Source: SZUA-36 sp963753105 (GTDB lineage Bacteria; Pseudomonadota; Gammaproteobacteria; Xanthomonadales; SZUA-36). Taken from it: a DNA stretch of 64,000 nucleotides. The notes below the pieces were generated by a model, which searched no databases, was not told the DNA's origin, and was given only the letters and a program-made list of their open reading frames with translations. Positions 44,536-52,202 of the stretch are shown one piece after another (position 1 is the stretch's first letter; each line of letters starts with the position of its first letter). The stretch is from the NCBI GenBank assembly GCA_963753105.1, contig CAVWBD010000003.1, positions 310,001 through 374,000 of the forward strand, written 5' to 3'. The translations under genes were made by a program, and so were the position numbers.

Positions 44536-45324
44536 CTATGGGATTTCAATTTCTGAATCCAAAACCTGTGGCTTGACTGTTACTAACACCTCAATGAATT
44601 CGGCGCGAATACCCCTGCTCAGATCATCAATATAAACGATATGCGTAAAAAGACCGCTTGAATTAAAGATGTGACGGCAGATATCAAAGCCCCAATCTAT
44701 AGTAACCAGGGACCTTCCATCACCAACTGGGTTGCGGTGGTGCTGCTCCGGTTCCAGATATATAAGCTCTTCGTTGTCAATACGGGCTCTCAATTTTGAA
44801 GGCATGCCTTTGTTGACGAGCGGCACTGTACAAATGTGCATGCCACCTGGTCTGAGTGTACGAGCTATCTCTTTAAAGACCCTTGACGGATGAAATACGT
44901 GCTCCAGCACATCCTGGGTGATATGCAAGTCTATACTTTCATCGGCAAACGTAAGTGCTTCCAGGTTTTCACAGCGAAAACTCCCAACCATGCTGCCAGG
45001 CTCCTGGTCTGGAAAATATTGTGAAGGTATATAATGAGAACACTCTTCTGAGAGACGTCTACTTGCTCCACGATTGCTCGGAGAAGACTCGTGAATAGTT
45101 ACATTGCGCCAATTTGGGAAGTATTGCTCAATAGTTAACATCAGGGCCCGCTCTCGGGGAACGCTGCCGCAATTTGAGCAAAGATAATAGTCTCTAAACC
45201 ACTCGTTATGAGCGATAAAAGTCACATCTTGAGCACACGTCGGGCAGTGTCCGGTATTCTGGATAACCGGGGCAGGTTGAGGCTGGTTTCTATTCTTGGG
45301 AGGTATCCAAAAGTGTTTTATCAT
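44536..45324 (-). CDS. integron-cassette methyltransferase with N-terminal zinc ribbon
   Basis: A 262-residue protein. A zinc ribbon (GHCPTCAQDVTF and YLCSNCGSVPRERALM, about residues 25-60) is followed by a class I SAM-methyltransferase domain: the weak motif I region TIHESSPSNRGASRR, then LHITQDVLEHVFHPSRVFKE and RTLRPGGMHICTVP. Similar proteins occur near polysaccharide or glycosyl genes and in integron arrays; the target is unknown. It lies between two attC sites in the same orientation, so it is a complete gene cassette. The ATG at 45324 is 38 nt after the upstream attC. By eye its codons are more AT-rich than those of its neighbours, as expected for a captured gene. Confidence 0.85.
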   Translation of the reverse strand: MIKHFWIPPKNRNQPQPAPVIQNTGHCPTCAQDVTFIAHNEWFRDYYLCSNCGSVPRERALMLTIEQYFPNWRNVTIHESSPSNRGASRRLSEECSHYIPSQYFPDQEPGSMVGSFRCENLEALTFADESIDLHITQDVLEHVFHPSRVFKEIARTLRPGGMHICTVPLVNKGMPSKLRARIDNEELIYLEPEQHHRNPVGDGRSLVTIDWGFDICRHIFNSSGLFTHIVYIDDLSRGIRAEFIEVLVTVKPQVLDSEIEIP

Positions 45325-45361
45325 GATATTTCTGGTTTTAGAAAAAACTGCTTGCTTCAAT

Positions 45362-45454
45362 GACTAACGTTTGAATTAACCGGCGCGTGGGCCGATGTTT
45401 CCGCGGAAACGCGCCGACACACTTTCCCGCGTCCGGTTGAATGATTTGTTATAT
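45362..45454 (-). other. integron attC site (end of the HigBA cassette)
   Basis: On the minus strand the left arm is ATAACAAATCATTCAACCGG and the right arm is CGCCGGTTAATTCAAACGTT, then AGTC. AACCGG..CGC pairs with GCGCCGGTT, and the core GTTAGTC is close to GTTRRRY. The middle holds GCGCGTTTCCGCGGAAAC. This is a classic attC of about 93 nt between higA and the methyltransferase gene, in the same orientation as the other site. Confidence 0.85.
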
Positions 45455-45461
45455 GTGTACA

Positions 45462-45749
45462 TCACGCAGCGGATAACCTATTTACGTGCAATGAATCACG
45501 ATACTTTTCAGCTTGCCAAAGATCGTATTGGGATTGCTGGCTGAGCCAACTTTCAGAAGAAGTATCAAAAGCAATTGAAAGGCGAACTGCCATTTCAGGA
45601 CTGATTCCGGCACGTCCATTGAGAATTGCAGACAATGTCTTCCGACTCACACCCAGGCCTTTAGCTGCCGCAGTAACAGAGATGCCCAGCGGTTCAAGAC
45701 AAAGTTCCTTAATGATTTCTCCAGGGTGTGGTGGGTTATGCATTAACAT
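45462..45749 (-). CDS. higA: HigA-type antitoxin
   Basis: A 95-residue antitoxin of the HigA/VapI group. The N-terminal PHPGEIIKEL motif is the family mark, and the helix-turn-helix is VTAAAKGLGVSRKTLSAILN. It would bind and neutralise HigB and repress the operon. GAGGAA supports the ATG at 45749 (MLMHNPPHPGE), 8 nt after the higB stop. The order toxin-then-antitoxin is typical for higBA. Its stop codon is 8 nt before an attC site, so higBA forms an integron cassette, where such modules are thought to stabilise the array. Confidence 0.93.
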   Translation of the reverse strand: MLMHNPPHPGEIIKELCLEPLGISVTAAAKGLGVSRKTLSAILNGRAGISPEMAVRLSIAFDTSSESWLSQQSQYDLWQAEKYRDSLHVNRLSAA

Positions 45750-45757
45750 GTTCTTCC

Positions 45758-46036
45758 TCAATGGTAGTCCTCGTAATTAACGATTTCGGCATCACTTTTC
45801 ACAAAACGAAATGTGACACGCCAGTTTCCACTCACTCGTACTGACCAAATTTCACTTCTTCTACCACTGAGCTGATGAAGATAAAGGCCGGGCAAATCCA
45901 TGTCTTTTAGTGTTACCGAAGCATTCAGCCTGCCGAGTATCAAACGAAGTTTGGTAGCGTGTTTAGCCTGTATACCTGGCTTTGTTCCCTTAAGAAAAAA
46001 CCGTTCAAGGCCCTTGTGCTTGAAACTTCGAATCAT
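45758..46036 (-). CDS. higB: HigB-type toxin (RelE superfamily)
   Basis: A 92-residue mRNA-cleaving toxin of the HigB/RelE fold. MIRSFKHKGLERFFLKGTKP is the characteristic start. LHQLSGRRSEIWSVRVSGNW and RVTFRFVKSDAEIVNYEDYH contain the basic and aromatic residues typical of the active site. It would cut translated mRNAs on the ribosome. An inverted repeat lies just upstream. It forms an operon with higA inside what appears to be an integron cassette. Confidence 0.93.
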   Translation of the reverse strand: MIRSFKHKGLERFFLKGTKPGIQAKHATKLRLILGRLNASVTLKDMDLPGLYLHQLSGRRSEIWSVRVSGNWRVTFRFVKSDAEIVNYEDYH

Positions 46037-46051
46037 GTGTTCATTGTACCC

Positions 46052-46070
46052 TGTAACGTTTCGGGTTACA
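46052..46070 (-). promoter_or_regulatory. candidate HigA operator
   Basis: TGTAAC-GTTTCGG-GTTACA is a perfect 6-bp inverted repeat with a 7-nt spacer. It lies 16 nt upstream of higB and next to TACAAT, a possible -10 box on the minus strand. Its position fits autorepression by HigA; binding is inferred. Confidence 0.5.
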
Positions 46071-46245
46071 ATTCATATAACTACATTTAATGGGAAAGGG
46101 CGCTGTTAAGATGAAAAATCTTGACCAGGGTTTTGCTTATCACTGTTAACTCCCTGAAAAGCGTACAAGCATTGTACCCCCATCAAGGGTAGAAAGTGAG
46201 CCAATGCGCTGTTAAATGTTCGTTTCAGCGCAATAAACATTATCA

Positions 46246-46401
46246 GCGGGGATACAGGTATTCCAAGCTGAGACCTTACACAACAGGGATGTTGTGGAAG
46301 AGCCTACAGGGATGTTCGCGCCGCAATCCCTGTGCTCTATCGCGAAGTACCGTCATCCTGACATAACGGCGTGTCTCAGGTGGATATACCTGTGTCGCCG
46401 C
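46246..46401. repeat. covarying hairpin element, type B with extra module
   Basis: A 156-nt element. The outer arms GCGGGGATACAGGTATTCC... and ...GGATATACCTGTGTCGCCGC pair. The inner hairpin is CACAAC-ATCCCT-GTTGTG. On the minus strand the core ACACGCCGTTATGTCAGGAT is interrupted by an added hairpin (ACTTCGCGATAGAGCACAGG, then GATTGCGGCGCGAA) before ATCCCTGTAGGCTC. The same module occurs at 44233-44271. It flanks the integron cassettes on the side opposite the 44130 copy. Confidence 0.82.
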
Positions 46402-46407
46402 CGGGCA

Positions 46408-46557
46408 CAATCGCGAGCAGCGAAGCTGCTCCCTCCTACAGGTGGCTCAATTGCGAGCAAAGCTGCTCCTTCCTACAGGTGATTGAATCGCGAGCAGCGA
46501 AGCTGTTCCCTCCACAGGTGATTCAATCGCGAGCAGCAAAGCTGCTCCCTCTTACAA
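46408..46557. repeat. four tandem REP-type palindromes
   Basis: Four copies of (C)AATCGCGAGCAGCGAAGCTG, then CTCCCTCCTACAGGTG, at about 46408, 46449, 46486 and 46524, with small differences between copies (CAAAGCTGC, CGAAGCTGT). They run in the orientation opposite to the pair at 44052 and end just before the lpxH stop codon. The uniform GTAGGAG heads and palindromic bodies mark them as REP sequences. Confidence 0.88.
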
Positions 46558-46570
46558 GAATGGCTGAAAT

Positions 46571-47290
46571 TCAGATGACGGCCAGCTCGTAGCCGTCCGG
46601 TGTGACCCGCAACACGCTGCCGCGGGTGTACCAGTCGCCAAGCACGATGCGCTGCACATCGCGGCCATCAACGACCAGGTCATGCATCGCCGGGCGATGG
46701 GTGTGGCCGTGGATCAGGCGGCTCACTCCATGGTGCCTGAACCGGTTTTCCACCTCACCCGGGTTAACGTCCATGATGGCCATGGATACGTCACCCTTGT
46801 GCGCGGCGCTGGCATCACGTGCCATCTGGGCAACCTGCAAACGCTTGTCAATACTCTGCGCCAGGAACTCCTGCTGCCACAGGGGATCACGCACCTGGGC
46901 ACGGAACTGTTGGTACTCGGCGTCATCCGTACACAGGCTGTCCCCGTGCATCAGCAGTACCCGCTTCCCGTAAAGCTCAGCCACGTACTCTTCCGGCAAA
47001 AGCGTCATGCCGGAAAGCACGGCGTAATCCCCGCGCAACAGGAAATCCCGGTTGCCATGCTGGAAGTAGCAGGCAACACCCTGTTTCGCCAGTGCAGACA
47101 AACCACTTGCGACCGCCAGAGAACATTCTGACGGCGCGTCGTCACCCAGCCAGTACTCGAACAGATCACCCAGGATGTACAGGGCATCCGCTGAGACCGC
47201 TTCCTGCTCCAGGAAACGCAGGAGCAGGGCAGTGGTCTCCGTACTCCGGTCATCCAGGTGCAGGTCCGAGATGAAGAGGGTAGATGTCAT
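46571..47290 (-). CDS. lpxH: UDP-2,3-diacylglucosamine diphosphatase LpxH
   Basis: Lipid A pathway enzyme that cleaves UDP-2,3-diacylglucosamine to lipid X and UMP. A 239-residue calcineurin-like metallophosphatase with ISDLHLDD, LYILGDLFEYWLGDD, HGNRDFLL, LMHGDSLCTDD, AIMDVNPGEVE and LIHGHTHRPAMH, nearly residue for residue as in E. coli LpxH. The start at 47290 (MTSTLFISDLHL) fits the family; a longer reading would overlap the upstream gene. The cyclophilin gene ends 13 nt before it, the same order (ppi-lpxH) as in many gammaproteobacteria. Confidence 0.96.
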   Translation of the reverse strand: MTSTLFISDLHLDDRSTETTALLLRFLEQEAVSADALYILGDLFEYWLGDDAPSECSLAVASGLSALAKQGVACYFQHGNRDFLLRGDYAVLSGMTLLPEEYVAELYGKRVLLMHGDSLCTDDAEYQQFRAQVRDPLWQQEFLAQSIDKRLQVAQMARDASAAHKGDVSMAIMDVNPGEVENRFRHHGVSRLIHGHTHRPAMHDLVVDGRDVQRIVLGDWYTRGSVLRVTPDGYELAVI

Positions 47291-47303
47291 CTCGAGAGGT
47301 GAA

Positions 47304-47867
47304 TCAGTGAACCTCGACCGACTCAATCAGCACCGTTTCCACGGGTACGTCATTCGGCCCCGTTTCCACAAAACGGATATCATCCACCACGTCCATTCCT
47401 TCAATGACTTTACCAAACACCGCATAGCCCCATTCGCGGGAGGTATTTTTGCCAGTATGGTCAAGTGCGCCATTTACTTCCACGTTGATGAAAAACTGCG
47501 ACGTTGCGGAATTGATCTCGTTGGTACGCGCCATCGCGATCGTGCCACGTTCGTTTTTCAGACCGTTGTCGGCCTCGTTGACAATTGGCTCCCTGGTGGG
47601 CTTCAGATCCATGTCCGGCGTTATACCACCGCCCTGGATCATGAAATGGCTGATCACGCGGTGAAAGATCGTATCTTCATAAAACCCGTCACGGGCATAT
47701 TGCAGGAAGTTTTCAACTGAAATGGGTGCTTCCTTGGCATACAGCTCGATGCGGATGTCTCCCCGGTCGGTGTGAATCGTGGCCTGCGGGTTTTCACTGC
47801 CGGCCTGGTCCTGGGATTGCGCAACACCTGACAGCAATAAGGCGGTGAGAAAAATCATCTTCCTCAT
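47304..47867 (-). CDS. periplasmic peptidyl-prolyl cis-trans isomerase (cyclophilin)
   Basis: A 187-residue cyclophilin that speeds proline isomerisation during folding. The signal peptide MRKMIFLTALLLSGVAQSQ indicates export. The active-site sequence includes FHRVISHFMIQGGG, MARTNEINSATSQFFINV and GYAVFGKVIEGMDVVD, as in PpiA. I chose the ATG at 47867, preceded by GGAGA, over two upstream ATGs because it begins the signal peptide. It precedes lpxH in an apparent operon. Confidence 0.93.
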   Translation of the reverse strand: MRKMIFLTALLLSGVAQSQDQAGSENPQATIHTDRGDIRIELYAKEAPISVENFLQYARDGFYEDTIFHRVISHFMIQGGGITPDMDLKPTREPIVNEADNGLKNERGTIAMARTNEINSATSQFFINVEVNGALDHTGKNTSREWGYAVFGKVIEGMDVVDDIRFVETGPNDVPVETVLIESVEVH

Positions 47868-48129
47868 GAATCGGTTCTCCATGTTTAACGTGACGGCCAA
47901 TGATACTGGGCTGTCGCGCATGTATAAAGACTAATTTCCACGATCCTCACAAAGCACTTATCGAATTGCCTGGATAGACACTGTTATATGGCCCAATCAA
48001 TGGTCTTTTTGTGGTAAAATTAATCACTTGCGTGGAGGATAAAAACAATATCCGAACACGCCTTTGGTGTTTTGATATATTTCGTTATAAATCAAATATA
48101 TACAGCTTGTCCTGGAGTGATTATAAGTA

Positions 48130-50694
48130 ATGGCAGAAGTCGCTAAAGAAGTCTTGTACGTTAACCTGGAAGACGAGATGCGTCAGTCCTACATGGACTA
48201 CGCCATGAGTGTCATTGTTGGTCGTGCCTTACCCGATGTCCGGGACGGCCTGAAACCGGTCCACCGGCGTGTGCTGTACGCCATGAGCGTGCTCGGAAAC
48301 GACTGGAACAAGGCCTACAAGAAATCCGCCCGCGTGGTCGGTGACGTCATCGGTAAATACCATCCGCATGGTGATTCCGCCGTGTATGACACCATCGTGC
48401 GCATGGCCCAGCCATTTGCGATGCGGTACATGCTGGTGGACGGCCAGGGCAACTTCGGCTCGGTCGATGGCGATGCTGCGGCAGCCATGCGTTACACCGA
48501 GGTCCGCATGGCGCGGCTTGCTCATGAACTGCTGGCCGACCTGGATAAGGAAACGGTTGAGTTCGGCCCCAATTACGATGAGTCGGAATACGAGCCGCTG
48601 GTGCTGCCAACCCGTGTGCCTGGTCTGCTGGTCAATGGTTCGGCCGGTATCGCAGTGGGTATGGCGACCAACATACCGCCACACAACCTCGACGAGGTCA
48701 TCAACGCCACGGTTGCGCTGATCGAAACCCCCGAGATGGACATCGACGCCATCATGCAGTATCTGCCCGGCCCGGATTTCCCGACTGCCGGCACGATCAA
48801 CGGCGCGCTGGGGATTTATGACGCTTATCACACGGGACGCGGACGTATCTACGTACGCGCAAAATCCCACGTCGAGACAAACGAACGCAATGGCAAGAAC
48901 TCGCTGATCGTCACCGAGTTGCCGTACCAGGTCAACAAGGCTCGCTTGCTTGAAAAAATCGCCGAACTGGTCAAGGACAAGAAACTCGAGGGCATTACCG
49001 AGTTGCGTGATGAGTCCGACAAGGACGGCATGCGTGTCGTGATCGAACTGCGCCGTGGCGAAGTACCGGAAGTCGTACTTAACAATCTCTATAAGCAGAC
49101 CGTGATGCAGAACGTGTTTGGCATCAACATGGTCGCGCTGGTCGATGGTCAGCCACGATTATTGAACCTCAAGGAGATCCTGCAGGCATTCATCAATCAC
49201 CGTCGCGAGGTCGTCACCCGCCGCACGTTGTTTGAACTACGCAAGGCGCGGGGCCGCGCCCACGTGCTGGAAGGTTTGACCGTTGCGCTGGCCAACCTCG
49301 ATGAATTGATCGAATTGATCAAGGCTTCGCCGTCACCGGCTGAGGCCAAGCAAAGCCTGTTGGCCAAGCGCTGGGATCCTGGCCTGGTGCGCGCCATGCT
49401 GGGCCAGGGTGGGGCGGAAACGTCACGGCCAGAAAACCTCGATCCGGAATACGGTTTGCAGGAAGACGGTTACCAGTTGTCACCCGTACAGGCCCAGGAA
49501 ATCCTCAATATGCGTCTGCACAGGCTGACCGGGCTTGAGCAGGAAAAACTGACCAACGAGTACGGTGAAATCCTCGCCACGGTCATGGACCTGCTGGAAA
49601 TCCTGTCCGATCCTGAGCGCCTGATGTTGGTAATCCGCGACGAGCTGGAGGACGTTCGTAGCAAGTACGGTGACGAACGCCGCACCGTCATCCTCGAGAA
49701 CAAACTCGACCTGACCCTCGAAGACCTGATTACCGAGGAAGACGTGGTGGTTACGATTTCACACGGTGGTTACGCCAAGTCGCAAACGCTTGACCGCTAC
49801 CAGGCGCAGCGCCGCGGTGGCAAGGGCAAGTCCGCGACCAAGATGAAGGAAGAGGATTTCATCGACCAGATTTTTGTCGCCAATACACACGACACCTTGC
49901 TGTGCTTCACCTCAAAGGGGAAGATTTACTGGCTCAAGGTTTATGAACTGCCACAGGCCAGCCATGCAAGCCGTGGCAAACCCATCGTGAACCTGTTGCC
50001 GTTGGAAAAAGACGAACGTGTCAACGCAGTATTGCCGGTACGTGAGTACTCGGAAGAACTGTTTGTGTTTTTCGCCACCCGCAAGGGCATCGTCAAGAAG
50101 ACACCGCTGCCAGCCTATAAAAATCAGCGTGTCAACGGAATCTGGGCCATCAACCTGGACGAGGACGACGAACTGGTCAATGTCGAGATTACACAGGGCG
50201 ACAGTGAAGTCATGCTGTTTTCCAGCTCCGGTAAGTGCATCCGCTTCGCGGAAAGCAACGTGACATCCGTTGGCCGTACGGCCCGTGGTGTCATCGGTAT
50301 CCGCCTGAAGGCAGACCAGGAAGTCGTCTCAATGCTGGTTCTCGGCGACGGGGATATCCTGACGGTCACCGAACGTGGTTACGGCAAGCGTACAAACCCT
50401 GAAGAACATTCCATCCAGGGCCGTGGTGGACAGGGTGTCATCGGTATCCAGACATCAGCGCGTAATGGTCAATTGATCTCCGCACTGCAGGTAACGGATG
50501 ACGATGACATTATGCTGATCTCCGACGGCGGCACACTGGTGCGCACCCACGCTAACGAGATATCCACCCTGGGCCGCAATACACAGGGTGTGACGCTGAT
50601 TCGTCTGCGCGAGGATGAAAACCTGGTCGGTCTGGCCAGAATCCAGACCGATGCGGAGGGTGAGGTAGATGAAGCGGAGGCGGCAGTCGAATAA
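48130..50694 (+). CDS. gyrA: DNA gyrase subunit A
   Basis: Breakage-reunion subunit of gyrase, 854 residues. The numbering matches E. coli in the quinolone region: Ser83 and Asp87 in HPHGDSAVYDTIVR, and catalytic Tyr122 in AAMRYTEVRM. Both resistance positions carry the susceptible residues. The C-terminal DNA-wrapping beta-pinwheel includes the GyrA box QRRGGKG (about residue 560). The acidic tail (EGEVDEAEAAVE) is usual. The gene stands alone with 260 nt of upstream sequence. Its terminator lies inside the 3-prime end of the converging gene. Confidence 0.98.
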   Translation: MAEVAKEVLYVNLEDEMRQSYMDYAMSVIVGRALPDVRDGLKPVHRRVLYAMSVLGNDWNKAYKKSARVVGDVIGKYHPHGDSAVYDTIVRMAQPFAMRYMLVDGQGNFGSVDGDAAAAMRYTEVRMARLAHELLADLDKETVEFGPNYDESEYEPLVLPTRVPGLLVNGSAGIAVGMATNIPPHNLDEVINATVALIETPEMDIDAIMQYLPGPDFPTAGTINGALGIYDAYHTGRGRIYVRAKSHVETNERNGKNSLIVTELPYQVNKARLLEKIAELVKDKKLEGITELRDESDKDGMRVVIELRRGEVPEVVLNNLYKQTVMQNVFGINMVALVDGQPRLLNLKEILQAFINHRREVVTRRTLFELRKARGRAHVLEGLTVALANLDELIELIKASPSPAEAKQSLLAKRWDPGLVRAMLGQGGAETSRPENLDPEYGLQEDGYQLSPVQAQEILNMRLHRLTGLEQEKLTNEYGEILATVMDLLEILSDPERLMLVIRDELEDVRSKYGDERRTVILENKLDLTLEDLITEEDVVVTISHGGYAKSQTLDRYQAQRRGGKGKSATKMKEEDFIDQIFVANTHDTLLCFTSKGKIYWLKVYELPQASHASRGKPIVNLLPLEKDERVNAVLPVREYSEELFVFFATRKGIVKKTPLPAYKNQRVNGIWAINLDEDDELVNVEITQGDSEVMLFSSSGKCIRFAESNVTSVGRTARGVIGIRLKADQEVVSMLVLGDGDILTVTERGYGKRTNPEEHSIQGRGGQGVIGIQTSARNGQLISALQVTDDDDIMLISDGGTLVRTHANEISTLGRNTQGVTLIRLREDENLVGLARIQTDAEGEVDEAEAAVE

Positions 50695-50707
50695 GACCGC
50701 CGGAATC

Positions 50708-51199
50708 TCAGTCTCCTACACGTTTGAATAACCCGGGGTCGTTAAACAGCTCCGGGTTTTCTTTGTGCTTAATGAACGCAGCCCGGAGAGATTCGCTGTC
50801 CGTTAGTTCATCATCCACCAGATCGGAATTCAGTGTTCGAACCTCCAGCAAGCCATCTACGAAACTGTACGTGGCAACGAGATACCGGTCATCGCCCCTG
50901 ACCGGTCGTTTGTCATCACCGAGAAACTCGAGTTGAACCGCTGAAACACCCCCGACCTCAATCGCATAAGCCCGGAAATATAATTCATCATCACCATTGA
51001 CGTCACTCACCAGGTACTCGGTATCTGAGAACCTCAGGATACGTAACTGTTCAACGCTACCTTCCTCGGAAACAATTTCCCATGTGCCAAGCACTGCCTG
51101 GTCAATGGGGATATTGTGTTGAGTGGTGAACGGCACCTCGTATACACACGCAGCCAGGAAGAAGGCTCCGAGCAACAGTGTCCATCCGGTTTTTCTCAC
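50708..51199 (-). CDS. lipoprotein of unknown function
   Basis: A 163-residue predicted lipoprotein (signal MRKTGWTLLLGAFFLAAC, lipobox LAAC). The mature part is acidic with VLGTWEIVSEEGSVEQLRIL and LVSDVNGDDELYFRAYAIEV, which suggests a small lipocalin-like beta barrel, but I recognise no named family. It converges on gyrA with 13 nt between stops. The gyrA terminator stem (50730-50765) overlaps its codons for NPELFNDPGLF, so the end of this gene must satisfy both coding and termination. Confidence 0.7.
   Translation of the reverse strand: MRKTGWTLLLGAFFLAACVYEVPFTTQHNIPIDQAVLGTWEIVSEEGSVEQLRILRFSDTEYLVSDVNGDDELYFRAYAIEVGGVSAVQLEFLGDDKRPVRGDDRYLVATYSFVDGLLEVRTLNSDLVDDELTDSESLRAAFIKHKENPELFNDPGLFKRVGD
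50730..50765 (+). terminator. gyrA terminator embedded in a converging gene
   Basis: AACCCGG, 15-nt loop, CCGGGTT followed by TTCTTTG; it starts 36 nt after the gyrA stop codon. It is inside the coding sequence of the minus-strand lipoprotein. Confidence 0.7.
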
Positions 51200-51237
51200 T
51201 GGTTTACTCCACTTGACCTCTCTAGCCTAATGATAGG

Positions 51238-51720
51238 CTATAGGAGCGCCGCCAGCACGGATTCGGCCGAGCTGACCCGAAACTCGCCCGGTTCCTCGAC
51301 CATCAGGTGGGTGACCAGCATGTTATCCACGACCATTGCGAAGCGGTGCGATCGCCAACCCATTCCGTAAGCGGTCGCGTCTTTGAGCAAACCAAGCGCT
51401 TTCGAAAACATCCCGTTGCCGTCCGCCAACATGTCGATTTTCCCCACGGACATGGCCTTTCCCCAGGCATGCATTACGAAAACATCGTTAACGGCCATGC
51501 AGGCAATTGCGTCAAATCCTCGTTCAAGGAACTCGCCGGTGTGTTCTACAAAACCGGGCAGGTGATAGGCCGAACAGGTGGGTGTGAATGCCCCGGGCAC
51601 CGCAAACAGCACGACCTTGCGACCGGAGAAATATTCCTCTGTGCTGATCAGCCGGGGGCGGCCTTCAAACATCTGGGCGAGTTGTGCCACGGGAATACGG
51701 TCACCGGCCTGGATGCTCAT
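51238..51720 (-). CDS. peroxiredoxin, Prx5 type (second copy)
   Basis: A 160-residue thiol peroxidase. The peroxidatic Cys is in AVPGAFTPTCSAYHLPGF, with VNDVFVMHAWGKA and GMGWRSHRFAMVVD typical of Prx5. Unlike the protein at 26017 it has no cysteine in the C-terminal part equivalent to GKEDNCS, so it probably works as a one-Cys enzyme or with a different resolving thiol. It sits between a lipoprotein gene and a response regulator on the same strand, with short gaps (38 and 22 nt), so these may form an operon. Confidence 0.92.
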   Translation of the reverse strand: MSIQAGDRIPVAQLAQMFEGRPRLISTEEYFSGRKVVLFAVPGAFTPTCSAYHLPGFVEHTGEFLERGFDAIACMAVNDVFVMHAWGKAMSVGKIDMLADGNGMFSKALGLLKDATAYGMGWRSHRFAMVVDNMLVTHLMVEEPGEFRVSSAESVLAALL

Positions 51721-51742
51721 GGCGGAATTCTGATTGGATGGA

Positions 51743-52108
51743 TCAGGCAGCGACTGCGTCCGTAATGGCGGACAGCAGGATTTCCGGGTTTACCGGCTTG
51801 GTAATGTAAGCCGTGGCGCCCTGGCGCATCCCCCAGATACGGTCTGCCTCGTCATCCTTGATGCTAACAAAAATCACCGGAATACTGCGCGTGACCTGGT
51901 CCCTGGACAGCTTGCGGGCTGCCTGGAAACCGTTCATGCCAGGCATGACCACATCCATCAGGATTACGTTTGGCAATTCTTCACGGGCTATTTGCAGGGC
52001 CTGGTCGCCATTTTCTGCGGTCAGGGCTTCATGCCCCCACTCCTCAACCAGTTGCTTCAGGCTGAAAACCTGGGCCGGGGAGTCGTCTACGATTAATACC
52101 TTAGCCAT
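51743..52108 (-). CDS. single-domain response regulator (CheY/PilH-like)
   Basis: A 121-residue receiver domain without an output domain. The acidic pocket is VDDS (8-9), the phosphoacceptor is Asp52 in VILMDVVMPGMNG, and the conserved Lys is in AYITKPVNPE. The sequence LEEWGHEALTAENGDQAL-like and the KPVNPE motif resemble PilH/PilG regulators of twitching motility. No sensor kinase or pil gene is adjacent, so the pathway is unknown. It could act with a hybrid kinase elsewhere. Confidence 0.93.
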   Translation of the reverse strand: MAKVLIVDDSPAQVFSLKQLVEEWGHEALTAENGDQALQIAREELPNVILMDVVMPGMNGFQAARKLSRDQVTRSIPVIFVSIKDDEADRIWGMRQGATAYITKPVNPEILLSAITDAVAA

Positions 52109-52202
52109 TATTTTTTATCCACGCTTGGTGTAATCCCCCTTGCAGCAATTATGCACCAATTGTGCCGCTGATTGCAGCAAGAGCAGAGAACTGGCATTGA
52201 CA

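Noticed and set aside
46080..46240. A third attC site upstream of higB
   Set aside because: GCGCTGTTAA occurs twice and a TGCGCTG/CAGCGCA hairpin is present, but the paired outer arms and GTTRRRY core of an attC are missing.
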